From Metopolophium dirhodum (taxonomy: Eukaryota > Arthropoda > Insecta > Hemiptera > Aphididae), in assembly GCF_019925205.1 (NCBI RefSeq), contig NC_083560.1, positions 149,440,526 to 149,504,525 on the forward strand: 64,000 nucleotides of DNA, given 5' to 3'. Positions 22,816 to 33,905 of the stretch are shown here, in pieces. The position numbers and the translations under genes are program-made. The first letter of the stretch is position 1, and every line of letters begins with the position of its first letter. Under the pieces are notes generated by a model. The model was not told where the DNA came from, did no database searches, and saw nothing but the letters and a program-made list of their open reading frames with translations.

Positions 22816-25800
22816 TCGATTGGGGTCAAAACAGCGAAGAAAAAACACAAAGAGGCAGTACGAAATCAATAGTTAGATTGGCTCCATTAAATATTCCAGT
22901 TTTTTCAGGAAAATATGACGAATGGATGTCATTTAAGGATATTTATATGTCTGTAATGCATACTAACGAGGACTTGACTGCCATAGAAAAGTTTTTCTAT
23001 TTAAGGTCATCTCTGTCAAACGACGCAGCAAGTTGTATAAAATATTTGGAAACTACCGCAACAAATTATGATATAGCTTGGAAAAGTCTGATCAATAGAT
23101 ACGATAACAAAAAAATTTTGATACAGACGCACGTAAAAAATATTGTGGATTTGCCTCCAATAAACGAGAGCACCTCGACAAAATTACGTCAATTTTCCGA
23201 CGATCTCGTCAGCAATATGAAAGCTCTAGAAACGCTTGGACAGAAGCCGAAAGAGTGGGGTCCACTGTTGTTGCATATACTGTGTTCAAAATTAAACAAC
23301 GAGACGTTGAAAGAGTGGGAGATTAAATCGGTCAAGGACAAAATACCGTCCGTTACGGAATTAATCCAGTTCATAGAGGATCGATTCCAAATATCCGAAT
23401 CCATTGAATCGTCGAAATATATAAATACAGAGTCTGCAAAAAAGGAAAAAGGTCTTTCAAAGTTTATTAAAAATAATAAATACAAAGCCGCAACAAGTTC
23501 AACGGCATTTACATCGACAGCTACGGCTATATGCTATGCGTGTAATCAGCCGCACACTATTTATAAATGTCCCGTATTTACTTCTTTATCGGCACGTGAT
23601 CGTATTGACAAAGTAGTCCAACTGGATCTGTGCAAAATTTGTTTACGCAAACACAGCGGTAGTAAATGTTTTGGTAAATATTGTTTTAAATGTAATAAAC
23701 CACATAACACGATGTTACATTTAAACCAAAAACCTAATATCAACGAACAAGTAGTAAACACAGATAAAGGTGAACAGATGGCTACGACGTCAACGACAGC
23801 ACATGTCGCTAACGAGACAGATAACGTGTTGCTAGGTACCGCAGTAGTAGAAGTATTCGGCTTAAACGGCGAGAAGACTTACGCCCGGGCATTGCTCGAT
23901 TCGGGGTCTACTAATCATTTCATTTGTGCGGAGTTGGTAAACAGTTTAAAATTAATTAAAAATAAGACTAATCATATTGTTTACGGCATTGGGAATTCAA
24001 AACAAAACGTGACGGCAACGGTATCGTTAAGAATCAAATCGCGTGTGAGTGATTATGAAATAAACACGCAATTATTAATTGTTCCAAAAATCACGGGAGA
24101 GTTACCTGCGCGGAGTGTGTCTAAAAGTAAGGTGAAACTCGAAAAGATTACACTTGCGGATCCGTCATATAACGTTCCGCAGAAAATTGACATATTAATT
24201 GGAGCACGTCATTTTTATGATATTGTGGGAGCTCAGCAGTATAAACCGGAGTCAAATGGCTCTGTATATCGCGAGTCTAAATTTGGATATATTATTTCTG
24301 GTTTAACATCAAATGACACAAACATAAAAAACACGATTTCCTGTTATGCATCAAACAGTCATGAAAACAAATATGAGTCTTTAGAAAATGTAATACAACA
24401 GTTTTGGCGCGTCGAGGATTATGGCCAAAGCAAACCGTACATGATGGAAGAACAAACTTGTGAACAACATTTCAAGCAGAACGTTAGTCGCAGCGAGAGC
24501 GGTCGATTTGTCGTACATCTACCGTTTCGCGGAAACGTCTCAAAATTAGGCAATTCCTACGACATCGCAAAAGGAAGATTATTCGCAATAGAAAGGCGAT
24601 TTAGAAAAAATCCCTCGCTGAAAAGGGATTACGTAAAATTTATGAACGAATATGAAAAATTAAACCATATGACACAGAATATGGATAACGAAGAAATCGA
24701 ATTGCCCGGTCGTATGTGCTATCTAGCTCACCATTGCGTCCAAAATGAAAACAGTCTCACAACAAAATTACGCGTAGTATTTGATGCATCAACAAAAACA
24801 GAAAGTGGGTTTAGTTTAAACGACGTACTACAAAAGGGACCGTCAATACAAGAAGAATTAATTCACATATTAGCCAGATTTCGCACGCACAATTTTGTGT
24901 TAACTGCCGATATAAAAAAAATGTACCGACAGATACAGGTCTGTGAGCAACATCGTGATTATCAGCGTATATTGTGGAGAGAGAACGATAATGACCCTAT
25001 AAAGATATATCGATTAAACACTGTCACCTATGGGACAGTACCTGCGTCTTATCTCGCGACGGCTTGCTTACAAAGATTATCGGAAATCGGACAAGTTCAA
25101 TATCCAACAGTAGCACCATTAATTGCACATGATTTTTATATGGACGATTTTATCAGCGGCGCAGCTACAAAGAAAGACGCAATCGAGATACGCAATGCAC
25201 TTATCAAATTAATGTCTACAGCTAAATTAGAGCTAGGTAAATGGGCGTCTAACGATTCGGATATAATTCGAGATGGTTTCGACAACAATGATGGCTTAGT
25301 GGATTTTCAAGAGACAAGTAATGATTTAACTAGAATACTTGGTCTATATTGGGACTCTCACACCGATGAACTTAAATATAAGATTAATGAAACGTCGTTA
25401 GTAACGCCTCTTACTAAACGCAACATATTGGCCGATATTGCACGTATATACGACCCACTCGGCTTAATTGGTCCGGTAATAGTATGTGCAAAATTAATCA
25501 TGCAAGAGTTATGGAAAGAGGGTTTATCTTGGTCAGAACCGGTTTCGGAAAAGATAAGCAGTGAGTGGTATAAATACAAATCCGAATTATCGCATCTAAA
25601 TGCAATTAAAATTCCGCGTCAAATTACGATAAACGATAAAATACACTCGATACAAATACACGGTTTCGCGGACGCGAGTATTAAGGCATATGGATGTTGT
25701 TTGTATTTACGTTGTACGGACATGAATAACAAACATAAGATACAATTAATTTGCGCAAAGTCAAAGGTAGCACCACTAAAAATATTGTCGCTACCACGAT

Positions 25801-27743
25801 TGGAATTGTGCGCCGCTCTATTGCTAGCAAAGGTAGCAAATAAGATCGTACCAAGGTTGAAATTGTCAATCAGTAAAGCATATTATTGGACTGATTCCAG
25901 CGTCACATGGTGCTGGATTACGTCAACGTCGAAAAAATGGAAAACCTTCGTAGCACACCGAGTTGGTCAAATTCAAGAGATCACGTCTCCCTCAAACTGG
26001 TTTCACATTAGCGGTGTCGATAATCCAGCTGACGTGATTTCACGCGGTTGTTGTCCCACCCAATTAGCGAGTTTATCAGTCTGGTGGAACGGGCCAAGTT
26101 GGTTGTCACGACACGAAAACGAGTGGCCTGATACAACGAACCGCTCATTAGATTGCAACGAGGAGAGCGCAGAAACAAAAATAAATGAGATAAGCGCTCT
26201 ATGCACTACGGCAAGGGATATAAATATCATAAATCGGTATTCGTCTTTCGGTAAATTGATAAGAGTCGTAGCATATTGTTTACGATTTAAAGCTAATTGC
26301 TTACGTAAAACCGACAAACCAGGCGACCGGTGCCGACTGATTGGTAATTTAAGTGCTGACGAAATAAAATTGGCAAAAACGGCATTAATTAAAGTTGTTC
26401 AAAGAAATGAGTTTGCTAATGAGATAAAATCTATGCTTAACGGAGAGGCAATATCAAGTAAGAGTAAGTTATTTCGTCTGCGACCGTTCTTAGATAAGAA
26501 TAATATAATACGCGTGGGTGGACGATTAAAACATGCAGCATCAATTTCGATATTCCAGCGTAACCCTATAGTGTTACCACCAAATAGTAATTTCACGAAA
26601 TTATTGTTATGTAATGAGCACGTAACACTAATGCATGGAGGTCCACAAGCTATGTTATCGTCGGTACGCATGAGCTACTGGCCAATTAACGGTCGCAATT
26701 TAGCACGAAACATAGTAAATAAATGCGTTATTTGTTTTAAACAAAAACCTATTATAATGCAACCGATAATGGGTGATCTGCCTAAACATCGGGTATCTCC
26801 AGGCCGCGCGTTTCTAAGATGTGGAGTAGACTTCGCCGGGCCCTTCATGGTTAAAACTAGCACTCGAAGAAATGCCCCGAAAGTGAAGTCTTATGTAAGC
26901 GTTTTTATTTGTTTAGCTACGCGAGCTATACATCTCGAGCTCGTCAGTGACCTGAGCACCGATGCTTTTATACGCGCATTAAATAGATTTTTTGACCGTC
27001 GGGGAAAAAGCATGGTAATATACTCAGATAATGCAACGAATTTCGTAGGGGCCAACCGGAAACTAAAGGAATGGTACCAATTATTTCATAGTGACGAAAA
27101 TAAAAAAAGGACTATGGATACGTTATCAGATTTAGGCATTGATTGGAAATTCATACCTGCCCGTTCACCTCACTTCGGCGGTCTATGGGAAGCAGGTGTA
27201 AAATCCATGAAATCTTTATTATCCAAAGTCTTGGGTGATTCGTACTTTACTTACGAGGAGTTGCTAACTATTATAACCCGAGCAGAGGCGTGTCTAAATA
27301 GTCGTCCTTTAACACTTATGTCCTCCGATCCTAGTGATATGTCTCATTTAACTCCCGGGCATTTTCTCATCGGTGACTCTCTCTCCGCCATACCAGAAAT
27401 TGATGACACAAACGTACCAACAAATTATCTATCTCGTTGGCGACGCGCGTCACAATATTCGGATATTCTATGGAGACGGTGGAGCAAAGAGTATCTGTCC
27501 CAACTTCAGGAACGGGCAAAGTGGGCAAGCGAAAAGGGTATCAAACTGAAGGAAGATTCCATTGTACTCATGCGCGATGAAAACCTTCCACCAATGAAAT
27601 GGCGTTTAGGTCGGATTATCAATGTCATACCAGGGCAAGACGGTGTTATACGCGTGGCTGACGTTAAAACGGCGAATGGAACTTTTCGTAGAGCCGTCAG
27701 GCAATTATGTCCATTGCCATTTGTGGGTAATTGTAATTTGTAA
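22764..27743 (+). CDS. BEL/Pao Gag-Pol polyprotein
   Basis: A 1659-codon frame with all expected domains in order. DUF1759 gag core (VFSGKYDEWMSFKDIY, SLINRYDNKK) is followed by Cys/His knuckles (CYACNQPHTIYKC; CFKCNKPHNTMLH, about residues 255-325), DUF1758 aspartic protease (ALLDSGSTNHF, near 377), reverse transcriptase (VFDASTKTESG, LTADIKKMYRQIQV, catalytic FYMDDF near 792), RNase H/A17 region (GFADASIKAYGCCL, YWTDSSVTWCWI, DNPADVISRG), integrase zinc finger (HGGPQAMLSSVRMSYWP..CVICFK), DDE core (GVDFAGPF, YSDNATNFVGA, FGGLWEAGVKSM) and DUF5641 (SRWRRASQYSDILWRRW). All catalytic residues I can check are present and there is no internal stop, so it is potentially functional apart from the question of the upstream frame. 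Confidence 0.95.
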   Translation: MYKSVKKGKFEGRNKNLIDWGQNSEEKTQRGSTKSIVRLAPLNIPVFSGKYDEWMSFKDIYMSVMHTNEDLTAIEKFFYLRSSLSNDAASCIKYLETTATNYDIAWKSLINRYDNKKILIQTHVKNIVDLPPINESTSTKLRQFSDDLVSNMKALETLGQKPKEWGPLLLHILCSKLNNETLKEWEIKSVKDKIPSVTELIQFIEDRFQISESIESSKYINTESAKKEKGLSKFIKNNKYKAATSSTAFTSTATAICYACNQPHTIYKCPVFTSLSARDRIDKVVQLDLCKICLRKHSGSKCFGKYCFKCNKPHNTMLHLNQKPNINEQVVNTDKGEQMATTSTTAHVANETDNVLLGTAVVEVFGLNGEKTYARALLDSGSTNHFICAELVNSLKLIKNKTNHIVYGIGNSKQNVTATVSLRIKSRVSDYEINTQLLIVPKITGELPARSVSKSKVKLEKITLADPSYNVPQKIDILIGARHFYDIVGAQQYKPESNGSVYRESKFGYIISGLTSNDTNIKNTISCYASNSHENKYESLENVIQQFWRVEDYGQSKPYMMEEQTCEQHFKQNVSRSESGRFVVHLPFRGNVSKLGNSYDIAKGRLFAIERRFRKNPSLKRDYVKFMNEYEKLNHMTQNMDNEEIELPGRMCYLAHHCVQNENSLTTKLRVVFDASTKTESGFSLNDVLQKGPSIQEELIHILARFRTHNFVLTADIKKMYRQIQVCEQHRDYQRILWRENDNDPIKIYRLNTVTYGTVPASYLATACLQRLSEIGQVQYPTVAPLIAHDFYMDDFISGAATKKDAIEIRNALIKLMSTAKLELGKWASNDSDIIRDGFDNNDGLVDFQETSNDLTRILGLYWDSHTDELKYKINETSLVTPLTKRNILADIARIYDPLGLIGPVIVCAKLIMQELWKEGLSWSEPVSEKISSEWYKYKSELSHLNAIKIPRQITINDKIHSIQIHGFADASIKAYGCCLYLRCTDMNNKHKIQLICAKSKVAPLKILSLPRLELCAALLLAKVANKIVPRLKLSISKAYYWTDSSVTWCWITSTSKKWKTFVAHRVGQIQEITSPSNWFHISGVDNPADVISRGCCPTQLASLSVWWNGPSWLSRHENEWPDTTNRSLDCNEESAETKINEISALCTTARDINIINRYSSFGKLIRVVAYCLRFKANCLRKTDKPGDRCRLIGNLSADEIKLAKTALIKVVQRNEFANEIKSMLNGEAISSKSKLFRLRPFLDKNNIIRVGGRLKHAASISIFQRNPIVLPPNSNFTKLLLCNEHVTLMHGGPQAMLSSVRMSYWPINGRNLARNIVNKCVICFKQKPIIMQPIMGDLPKHRVSPGRAFLRCGVDFAGPFMVKTSTRRNAPKVKSYVSVFICLATRAIHLELVSDLSTDAFIRALNRFFDRRGKSMVIYSDNATNFVGANRKLKEWYQLFHSDENKKRTMDTLSDLGIDWKFIPARSPHFGGLWEAGVKSMKSLLSKVLGDSYFTYEELLTIITRAEACLNSRPLTLMSSDPSDMSHLTPGHFLIGDSLSAIPEIDDTNVPTNYLSRWRRASQYSDILWRRWSKEYLSQLQERAKWASEKGIKLKEDSIVLMRDENLPPMKWRLGRIINVIPGQDGVIRVADVKTANGTFRRAVRQLCPLPFVGNCNL

Positions 27744-27858
27744 AAAAAAAAAATATATTTTGTTTATTTGGTTTGTATAATATGCTTATTAGATGTAATT
27801 AAATTTTGTTTATATAATTTGAATTATTATTTGAAATGTTATTTCAAGGCGGGCGGCT
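27744..27858 (+). other. BEL/Pao 3' untranslated region and polypurine tract
   Basis: Short AT-rich stretch ending AAGGCGGGCGGCT directly before the 3' LTR; the purine-rich run is the probable plus-strand primer site. Confidence 0.65.
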
Positions 27859-28093
27859 TGTCACGTAGGCTTATTATATATTATTGCTATCTATGCACTT
27901 TAATGAGTACCTGGTCGTTATCAGTGTATTTTTGTCTTATTATTAATGTTAATTGTCGCTAGATCGGTGTCTCCCTCTTGCACTGCTGTTAGTCGGACGT
28001 GAGCACTGTGTCTAGCATAATATCGTGTAAAAATAAAAATAAAATTTACAGTCCACTAAAGAAAATGCGTTAAATTTATTAACCAGCGTAACA
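27859..28093 (+). repeat. BEL/Pao 3' LTR
   Basis: 235 bp, matching the 5' LTR at every position I compared. It is followed by the second AATAC target-site copy at 28094-28098. Confidence 0.95.
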
Positions 28094-28098
28094 AATAC

Positions 28099-28246
28099 TA
28101 TAAAAGAACAATTTCCTTATCACTAGTACAATCAATTTATACTTCGGTATATCAATTTGGGGTGGAGCCTCAAAATATATCTTAACAAAACTTATTGTCA
28201 CTATAAATTGTATTATTAAATTCTTACTAAATTTACCAATGAATAC
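28099..28246 (+). pseudogene. LINE ORF2 fragment between two insertions
   Basis: This continues the old LINE's C-terminal region after the BEL/Pao element. In one frame it reads SIWGGASKYILTKLI and INCIIKFLLNLPMNT, the segment that follows the reverse transcriptase thumb in CR1/jockey-type ORF2 proteins. Its first ~20 codons are in a different frame. It ends at the poly(T) that marks the tail of the inverted LINE-2. Confidence 0.72.
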
Positions 28247-30020
28247 TTTTTTTTTTTTTTTAACAAAATTCTTTATTACGCTATCTGTTACAATTAGAAC
28301 AATAAGCTTAAGTGATAATAACAAAAAAACACAGACAGAGGAGACTGAGGGAAGAGACCTCCCATCGGAGGTACTTCAACATGAATATTAATTTAAATTT
28401 AAGGTATTAGTCCTAGCATAATATTAATAATAGTGATAGTGCAGTGAATACATAATAGTTAAGTAACAAAGATCATATAAGTTGTAGTGATACATTTTTT
28501 TTTTTTTTTTAAATTATAAAAGTAGGTCACGACACCATTGCCTTTTTAATCTTTTGTGGGGATTTCCTGGAATAGTTGCAGATGATAGTTGGACAATAAG
28601 GGGATTGGAATGATGTGTTAACTTGTTATTGAATCGTTTATAGTGGAGCTTGGCTAGTTCAGTGACGGTGGGTAAATTGAAGTCAGAATGAAGGGTATCA
28701 TTTGAAACATAGAAGGGAGCTTTGGAGATGGCGTGAAGGACTTTGGATTGAAACCTTTGTATACGGTTTGTATTTGATACTTTGGCTGAGCCCCATAGTT
28801 GCAAACCGTAGGACCAGATGGGCCTGAGTAGTAGTTTATACAGCAGTAATTTAGTAGGTAGTTTGATATTTTTAGAAGTTAGGAATGGCCGAAGAAGACG
28901 AAAACGATCGTTCAGCGTTCGAGTTTTATTTTTAATGTGAGCTGACCAGGTAAGTCGACGGTCGATGTTGACTCCAAGGTAGCGTACACATTGGGCAGTG
29001 GGGAGGGGTTGGTTGTTAAGGAGGAGGGTCGGGCACACTCCTTGCCGAAGCGTAAAAGTACAATGGATCGATTTAGATTCATTCATTTAACTCCCCATTC
29101 CTTGTACCAGGCTTGGAGAAGGTGAAAGTGGTCCTGAATATAGCTAGAGGCTAGATGAGGATCAGAACTAGAGGCTAAGATAGCTTTATCGTCGGCAAAG
29201 TCACCGACAAGCGTATGGAGGGAAGAAGGTAGATCAGATATATATATGTTAAATAGGAGGGGAGCTGTGACTGCGCCTTGAGGTACGCCTGCATTGATTA
29301 AAGTAGGAGCAGAAAAGGTGGAACCTACTCGCACTGAGAAGTGACGGTCTTCTAAATAGGATTTAAGGATTAAATAGTAGTGACTAGGGAGAAGAATCTT
29401 AAGTTTATATAAAAGACCAGCATGCCACACGCGGTCGAAGGCCTGGGAGACATCTAGAAACGCACCAGTGCAATAGAGTTTTTCTTCCAAGGCATAGGAT
29501 ATTTTGTCTACCAATCTGTGCACTTGATGAACGGTGGAGTGGCTATTGCGGAAGCCAAATTGAGAGTTTGGTAAAATGTTTGCAGTGTCGACAATGGGTA
29601 GAATACGTTTTAATAGCAGTTTTTCGAATAATTTTGAATATTGGGAGGAGACTGATTGGTCTCAGAAGTCGGGGAGTCCGGGGGCTTTTTGGGTTTTAAT
29701 ATGAGAATTATAGTTGAGTATTTCCAGAGAATAGGAAAATAAGATAATCTGAGCATTGCATTGTAGATTTGTGTTAGGAATAAGATAGATTTTTTAGGTA
29801 AATTTTTGATTACTTCCGCAGTTATTAGATCAAATCCGGGGGATTTTTTTCCTGGGAGCTTTTTAATATTAAAGTAAACTTCACCAGGGGAAAAGGCTTT
29901 AGGAGGAGGGGACATCTGTAGTGGAGAGTTGAGAAAGCTTTCAACTTCTTGGATTTTGCTGGGTGATAAAATATTATAATGCGGTTGGAAGGTATTTTCT
30001 AAATGTTTCGTAAATATGTT
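28247..30020 (-). mobile_element. LINE-2, jockey-like, 5'-truncated, inverted
   Basis: On the minus strand the element ends in AATAAAGAATTTTGTT followed by a poly(A) run (T-run on the plus strand, about 28247-28261). Upstream is a 3'UTR of about 250 bases (28262-28513, with a second internal A-run near 28500), then the reverse transcriptase. The 5' end is cut near 30020, where the host LINE resumes. No target-site duplication was identified with confidence. Confidence 0.8.
28514..29915 (-). pseudogene. Jockey-like reverse transcriptase
   Basis: Motifs in order on the minus strand: PGKKSPGFDLITAEVIKNLP, FDRVWHAGLLYKL, NAGVPQGAVTAPLLFNIYIS, DFADDKAILASSSD (catalytic Asp pair), VRYLGVNIDRRLTWSAHIK and LRPIWSYGLQLWGSAK. 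This is the jockey/I-type ORF2 reverse transcriptase and C-terminal region; the endonuclease and ORF1 are missing. A frame break lies between 29523 and 29640, and a TAA at about 29085 splits the C-terminal third. The copy is inactive. Its GC content is higher than that of the LINE it interrupts. Confidence 0.88.
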
Positions 30021-30026
30021 TGATTT

Positions 30027-30322
30027 ATCTTGGTTACTAGCATTGAATTGATTTATAATGAATTTAATGTAAAAAATCTTAATTTTAACTATAATTTATC
30101 GGTTCTAGTTGATGTATATAAACATAAAAATTTAATTCCTACATTAGATCATGAGCACAACACTAGATATAAGCAAAATATTAATATACTTGTACCAAAT
30201 CTGAACAAAGTATTTGGTCAAAGAAGCATTATATATACGGGTTTATATTTATGCGGTTCACTAAATATCAATCTAAAAAATTATATAGATGTTAAACATT
30301 TCAAAAAATATATAAAACAATT
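30027..30322 (+). pseudogene. LINE ORF2 C-terminus (old LINE), main part
   Basis: Reads IELIYNEFNVKNLNFNYNLS, HEHNTRYKQNINILVP and FGQRSIIYTGLYLCGSLNIN, typical of the C-terminal tail of CR1/jockey-type ORF2. At 30322 it is cut by a DNA transposon; the last few codons and a TAA lie at 33887-33905. One 4-bp AATT duplication explains the join. Confidence 0.75.
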
Positions 30323-30340
30323 CGTTACCTACACGTAAAC

Positions 30341-33300
30341 AACACGTATCTCCATTTTGAACATTTTTCAGGAGAGTGAAAAAACTATTTTATGTTGACT
30401 GCACATTATATGTAAAATTAATTTTGTTAGTTAAAGTTAGTACTACGTGTTATATGACTACTCAACAGAAAAAAAAACCAATTTCTGTAAAAATTTCTAG
30501 ATATCTGGTACTTACGTGTTATTAGTAAATTGTTTTGGATATACGTGGAATTGCTTTTGGAGATACAAGCTATTGTTTCACTCCTTTTTGGTAATACGAG
30601 TTATTTCTGTCCATATTTATTTTTTATTTTTCTTATAACCTGCTATATTTATTTTGTAAATTGTATGATATCTTAATTGGTTAGGTACCTAATTAATTTA
30701 GTAAGTACGGCTATAAATCAAACATTCTTTATTGTTTTTTAACGAATTAAAAATATACAGCTATTATCATTATAATAATACAATAAAAACAGTATAACAA
30801 TATAATAAAAACAGTATAACAAATAAAATGAAATTCATGACTTTTGACTAGAAACTTAATAGTCTTTTAATAAAAATATTTTAAAAAAAAAAAAGTTATA
30901 AATTTAGTTTAAAATAGTTAACATCTTGTAACTTATATTAAACAGTATAAAAATTAAATAATAATTATTTAGTACTTTAAAATAAAATAACAATAAAATG
31001 TAATATAAATTGTCATAACCAACAATATAATATATAAATAATAATAATAATAATAATAATATAATATTAATATAAAAATGTCATATTTTACCAGTCTTTG
31101 GTTTGTGTTAATTGGCATGAGGTAACGAATCATAAAACGGATGTGTGTCTATAGGTAAAAATGGTTTCAACTTTTGAAGATCATCCCGTTTAGATTTATT
31201 AAGTGGAATCGGTTCTTTGTATAACTTAGGGTAGAATAACGGTAGGTCTTTGATTTGTGATTTTCGTTGTGGTAAATCTTTATAATCATCATCAAACGAT
31301 AATTTGTATTGAATTTTTTGTGCTTTAGGATCATATTTTAGAGATCTTATATCCTTAACCTCAGGGTCTCCTTTTGTTCGTCCAGGGCGAATGGATTTAA
31401 TAGTGATGATGATTTTTAAAATCTAAAAAATTATCATGTGACAAATGTTTAGCTTCATAAGGTTCTGGATGCTTTCTAGCTTCTTTTGTTAATCTAATAA
31501 ACTCAGATGGAAGGTAAATTTCTTTATTTTTAAGTTTTCTTTCTATAACACTATGTACTGCATCACATTCCATCTGTGTATGCCCTTTCACTAAAAATTT
31601 TTGTTCGATTTGTACCTGATGTTGAATAGAAAAATTGAGTAAAGCATTAGCCATTATAACGTTACGATTTTGGTATCCACATCCATCAGAATATAATATA
31701 ATTTTATTTGGTTTTTGATTCAAACCTTCTTGTTCATGTTTAGCCAAGTATGAAGTTAAATAATCTGTAATAATTGAACAGAAAATTGAGGCTTCAAGCT
31801 CGCCTTCAGTTTCATTCCACCAGTGGTTAATACTTTTATGATTTGCAAGATTATATAAGGTGAAATTGTGTACCTTTAATTTCATAGAATAGTAAAGTGC
31901 ACTTGTTTTAAGTATTGGTCACAGTTTAACCGATTGCAAATCCATTGTAAGTACAAGATATTGACTATCGTTTTCAGCAATCATTTTATCATTTTTTTTT
32001 TCATCTTGTGCGCGCTCTTTCATATTTTTATGATTTTCATACTCCTTTTCATTTATTTGTCTCATCTTAAATGATGTACAAGTGTCACACTGATCTTTTC
32101 TTGGATGAAAAATAGAAAAATTTTTTTCTTTAAGAAATTCAAATATATATGATTTACTTAGAGGCCTAACATTTTCCTCAGCACAATGCTTAACATACAA
32201 ATCATACACTTCTTGTTTTGATTCAAAAGGTCCTTCTAAATATAATCTATTGGAACGTGCACGGCAATAATGCGATGGCATTTTAGGTAGACTTTCAACC
32301 CATGCATCAAGATGAAACTTCCTTTTATCCTTTGATGTACGAATATAACTTTCACTTTTTTGAATTGTTTCATTGTCACTTTTATCTTGCATTATTTTTG
32401 ATTTTTGATTATGCATACCATGAATGGTTTCTTTAATCCAATTATGAATCATCCACTCGTTATCTCCTAAAGTAGCTATGAACATTTTCTTGCATACTTG
32501 CAAACGATCACAGTTTTCATATTTAAGATAATAACAGAATGTATTGTTTCTCCTACTAGTTTCTTCCAATACTCTAGAACGAACAGGATTTTTTTTATGA
32601 CTGCATTTGAGATATAAGCTCTCTTTTCATCCCAATTAATTTTCCAAAACTGCTGGAATATTTCTTTTCTTTGAGTCTCTGTAAAAAGTTGACAATGACG
32701 AAATGCAGATTTTTTACATACTTTTGAGTTACATGTTTCTTTCATTTTTCTTTTATTCCTTAGTTGATCTTGGCTAACATTTTTTCCTTTTCTACTATAA
32801 CCCATGTACTCTTGCCCAGCCATTCTTTTTAATTTTGATTCTTCACGGGATACTTTATTATATTTTTTAGTTTTAATTTTACTTTTTTTACTAAGCACAT
32901 CATCAATCACTATTTCATCAATGTCAACAGTATTTATTTCACTACTGTTAGGTATTGGATGATTGAGTTCAACAAGACTTGTATTTTCTTCATAATCTTC
33001 ATAATATTTTATTGTATCAATATATTTTATAACATTATACATTTCTGATTCTTCATTTGAATTTGTTTCATTTACTACATCAGCAATGTTTTCTTCTAAA
33101 TTATTTGTTCTCATTGTATTATCATTATGAGCATCAAATGGTAATAGTTCTTTGATATTTAAAGATGATTCTAAATAAACAACATCAGCGTCTAAAATAT
33201 CCTGTCTTGTAAGTTCATTATAACAATATTCAACTACAGGATTTGTTTCAATACATTTTTTTTTGCCATATCTAACATTGACTGCACACGGCGTTTAGAC

Positions 33301-33882
33301 ATTGTATGACGTAGTTATAAAGTACTATATTTTAGGTATTAATCCTTATTTAATTGATTTATAATATTGTATTAAATAAAACTATAATATAATAAAATAA
33401 AACACTTGTCTAGAACTTACAAGTTTGTAATATTACGTATCTCCATCAGTACAATTTACACAACAACACGTATCTACAAAAAAAAAAAAAAAATTGATAT
33501 ATTAAGATTATTAAGCTTTCTGACGGTTGTAAAATGACTTATTTGAATACATTAAAATGTTATTCATTATATTAAAATAATATTGACGGTAATTACCTGA
33601 ATTTTGAGTGACAGCTAAAAAAATACGCCGAGTACAAGACGTGTAAGTACGTCGTACGACGCAAACGTCACTAACTATGGAATAAACTATGGAGATACGT
33701 GTTGTTGATGTTGAATATGTGATACGTGTTATCACATTTTAACGATTTTTGGAGGGAAAACATGATTTTATCAATATTATAGCTATTACAAATTATAACC
33801 GCAAGGAGATTCTAAATATTTTAAAATCAAAACATGGTTTTTGATAAAATTGGAGATATGTGTTGTTTACGTGTAGGTAACG
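30341..33882. repeat. Interspersed copies of the terminal motif ACACGTATCTCC
   Basis: Besides the two termini (30341-30353, 33852-33864), the motif or its complement recurs at 33433-33444, 33465-33477, 33691-33703 and 33721-33730. Weaker ACGTGTTAT forms lie near 30444 and 30510. They cluster within about 500 bp of each end, as expected for subterminal transposase-binding sites. Confidence 0.65.
31112..33302 (-). pseudogene. Transposase of the 4-bp-TSD element, frameshifted
   Basis: An ATG at 33302 begins MSKRRVQSMLDMAKK. The frame then breaks in a nine-A run (33258 region) and again in an eight-A run near 32590. There is a TGA near 31919 and one more shift near 31405; the protein would end at LPHAN (31112). 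Conserved stretches are RRNNTFCYYLKYENCDRLQV, SHYCRARSNRLYLEGPFE, PRKDQCDTCTSF (Cys pair), LVLTMDLQSV (candidate first Asp), IILYSDGCGYQNRNVIMANA (second) and KGHTQMECDAVHSVIERKLK (third acidic plus His). This layout matches a large family of insect transposase-like proteins. I do not know its curated name and Sola is inferred from the 4-bp TSD. Confidence 0.7.
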
Positions 33883-33905
33883 AATTCAATTTATCAAATT
33901 TGTAA

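Larger units (their letters stand above)
21824..28093 (+). mobile_element. Complete BEL/Pao LTR retrotransposon with 5-bp TSD
   Basis: Two 235-bp LTRs (21824-22058 and 27859-28093) flank a 5.8-kb interior. I could find no difference between the two LTRs by eye. Identical AATAC copies lie at 21819-21823 and 28094-28098. LTRs begin TGTCACG and end GTAACA. The interior has a leader, a gag-pol reading frame of 1659 codons preceded by an overlapping 107-codon frame, and a purine-rich tract (AAGGCGGGCGGC) before the 3' LTR. Matching LTRs and a long open pol frame mark it as the youngest insertion in this nest. Confidence 0.95.
30323..33882 (-). mobile_element. DNA transposon with 4-bp TSD, possibly Sola-like
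   Basis: Terminal inverted repeats of about 31 bp (CGTTACCTACACGTAAACAA at 30323; complement ending 33882, one mismatch in the outer 31) are flanked by AATT at 30319-30322 and 33883-33886. Sola elements make 4-bp duplications, and the encoded transposase fits a non-hAT, non-Tc1 DDE family, so Sola is my best guess. Spacers 30360-31110 and 33303-33860 are AT-rich and carry extra copies of the terminal motif. Confidence 0.7.

Noticed and set aside
27768..27962. 64-codon ORF across the BEL 3'UTR and LTR
   Set aside because: Spans the LTR boundary and has no domain; chance ORF.
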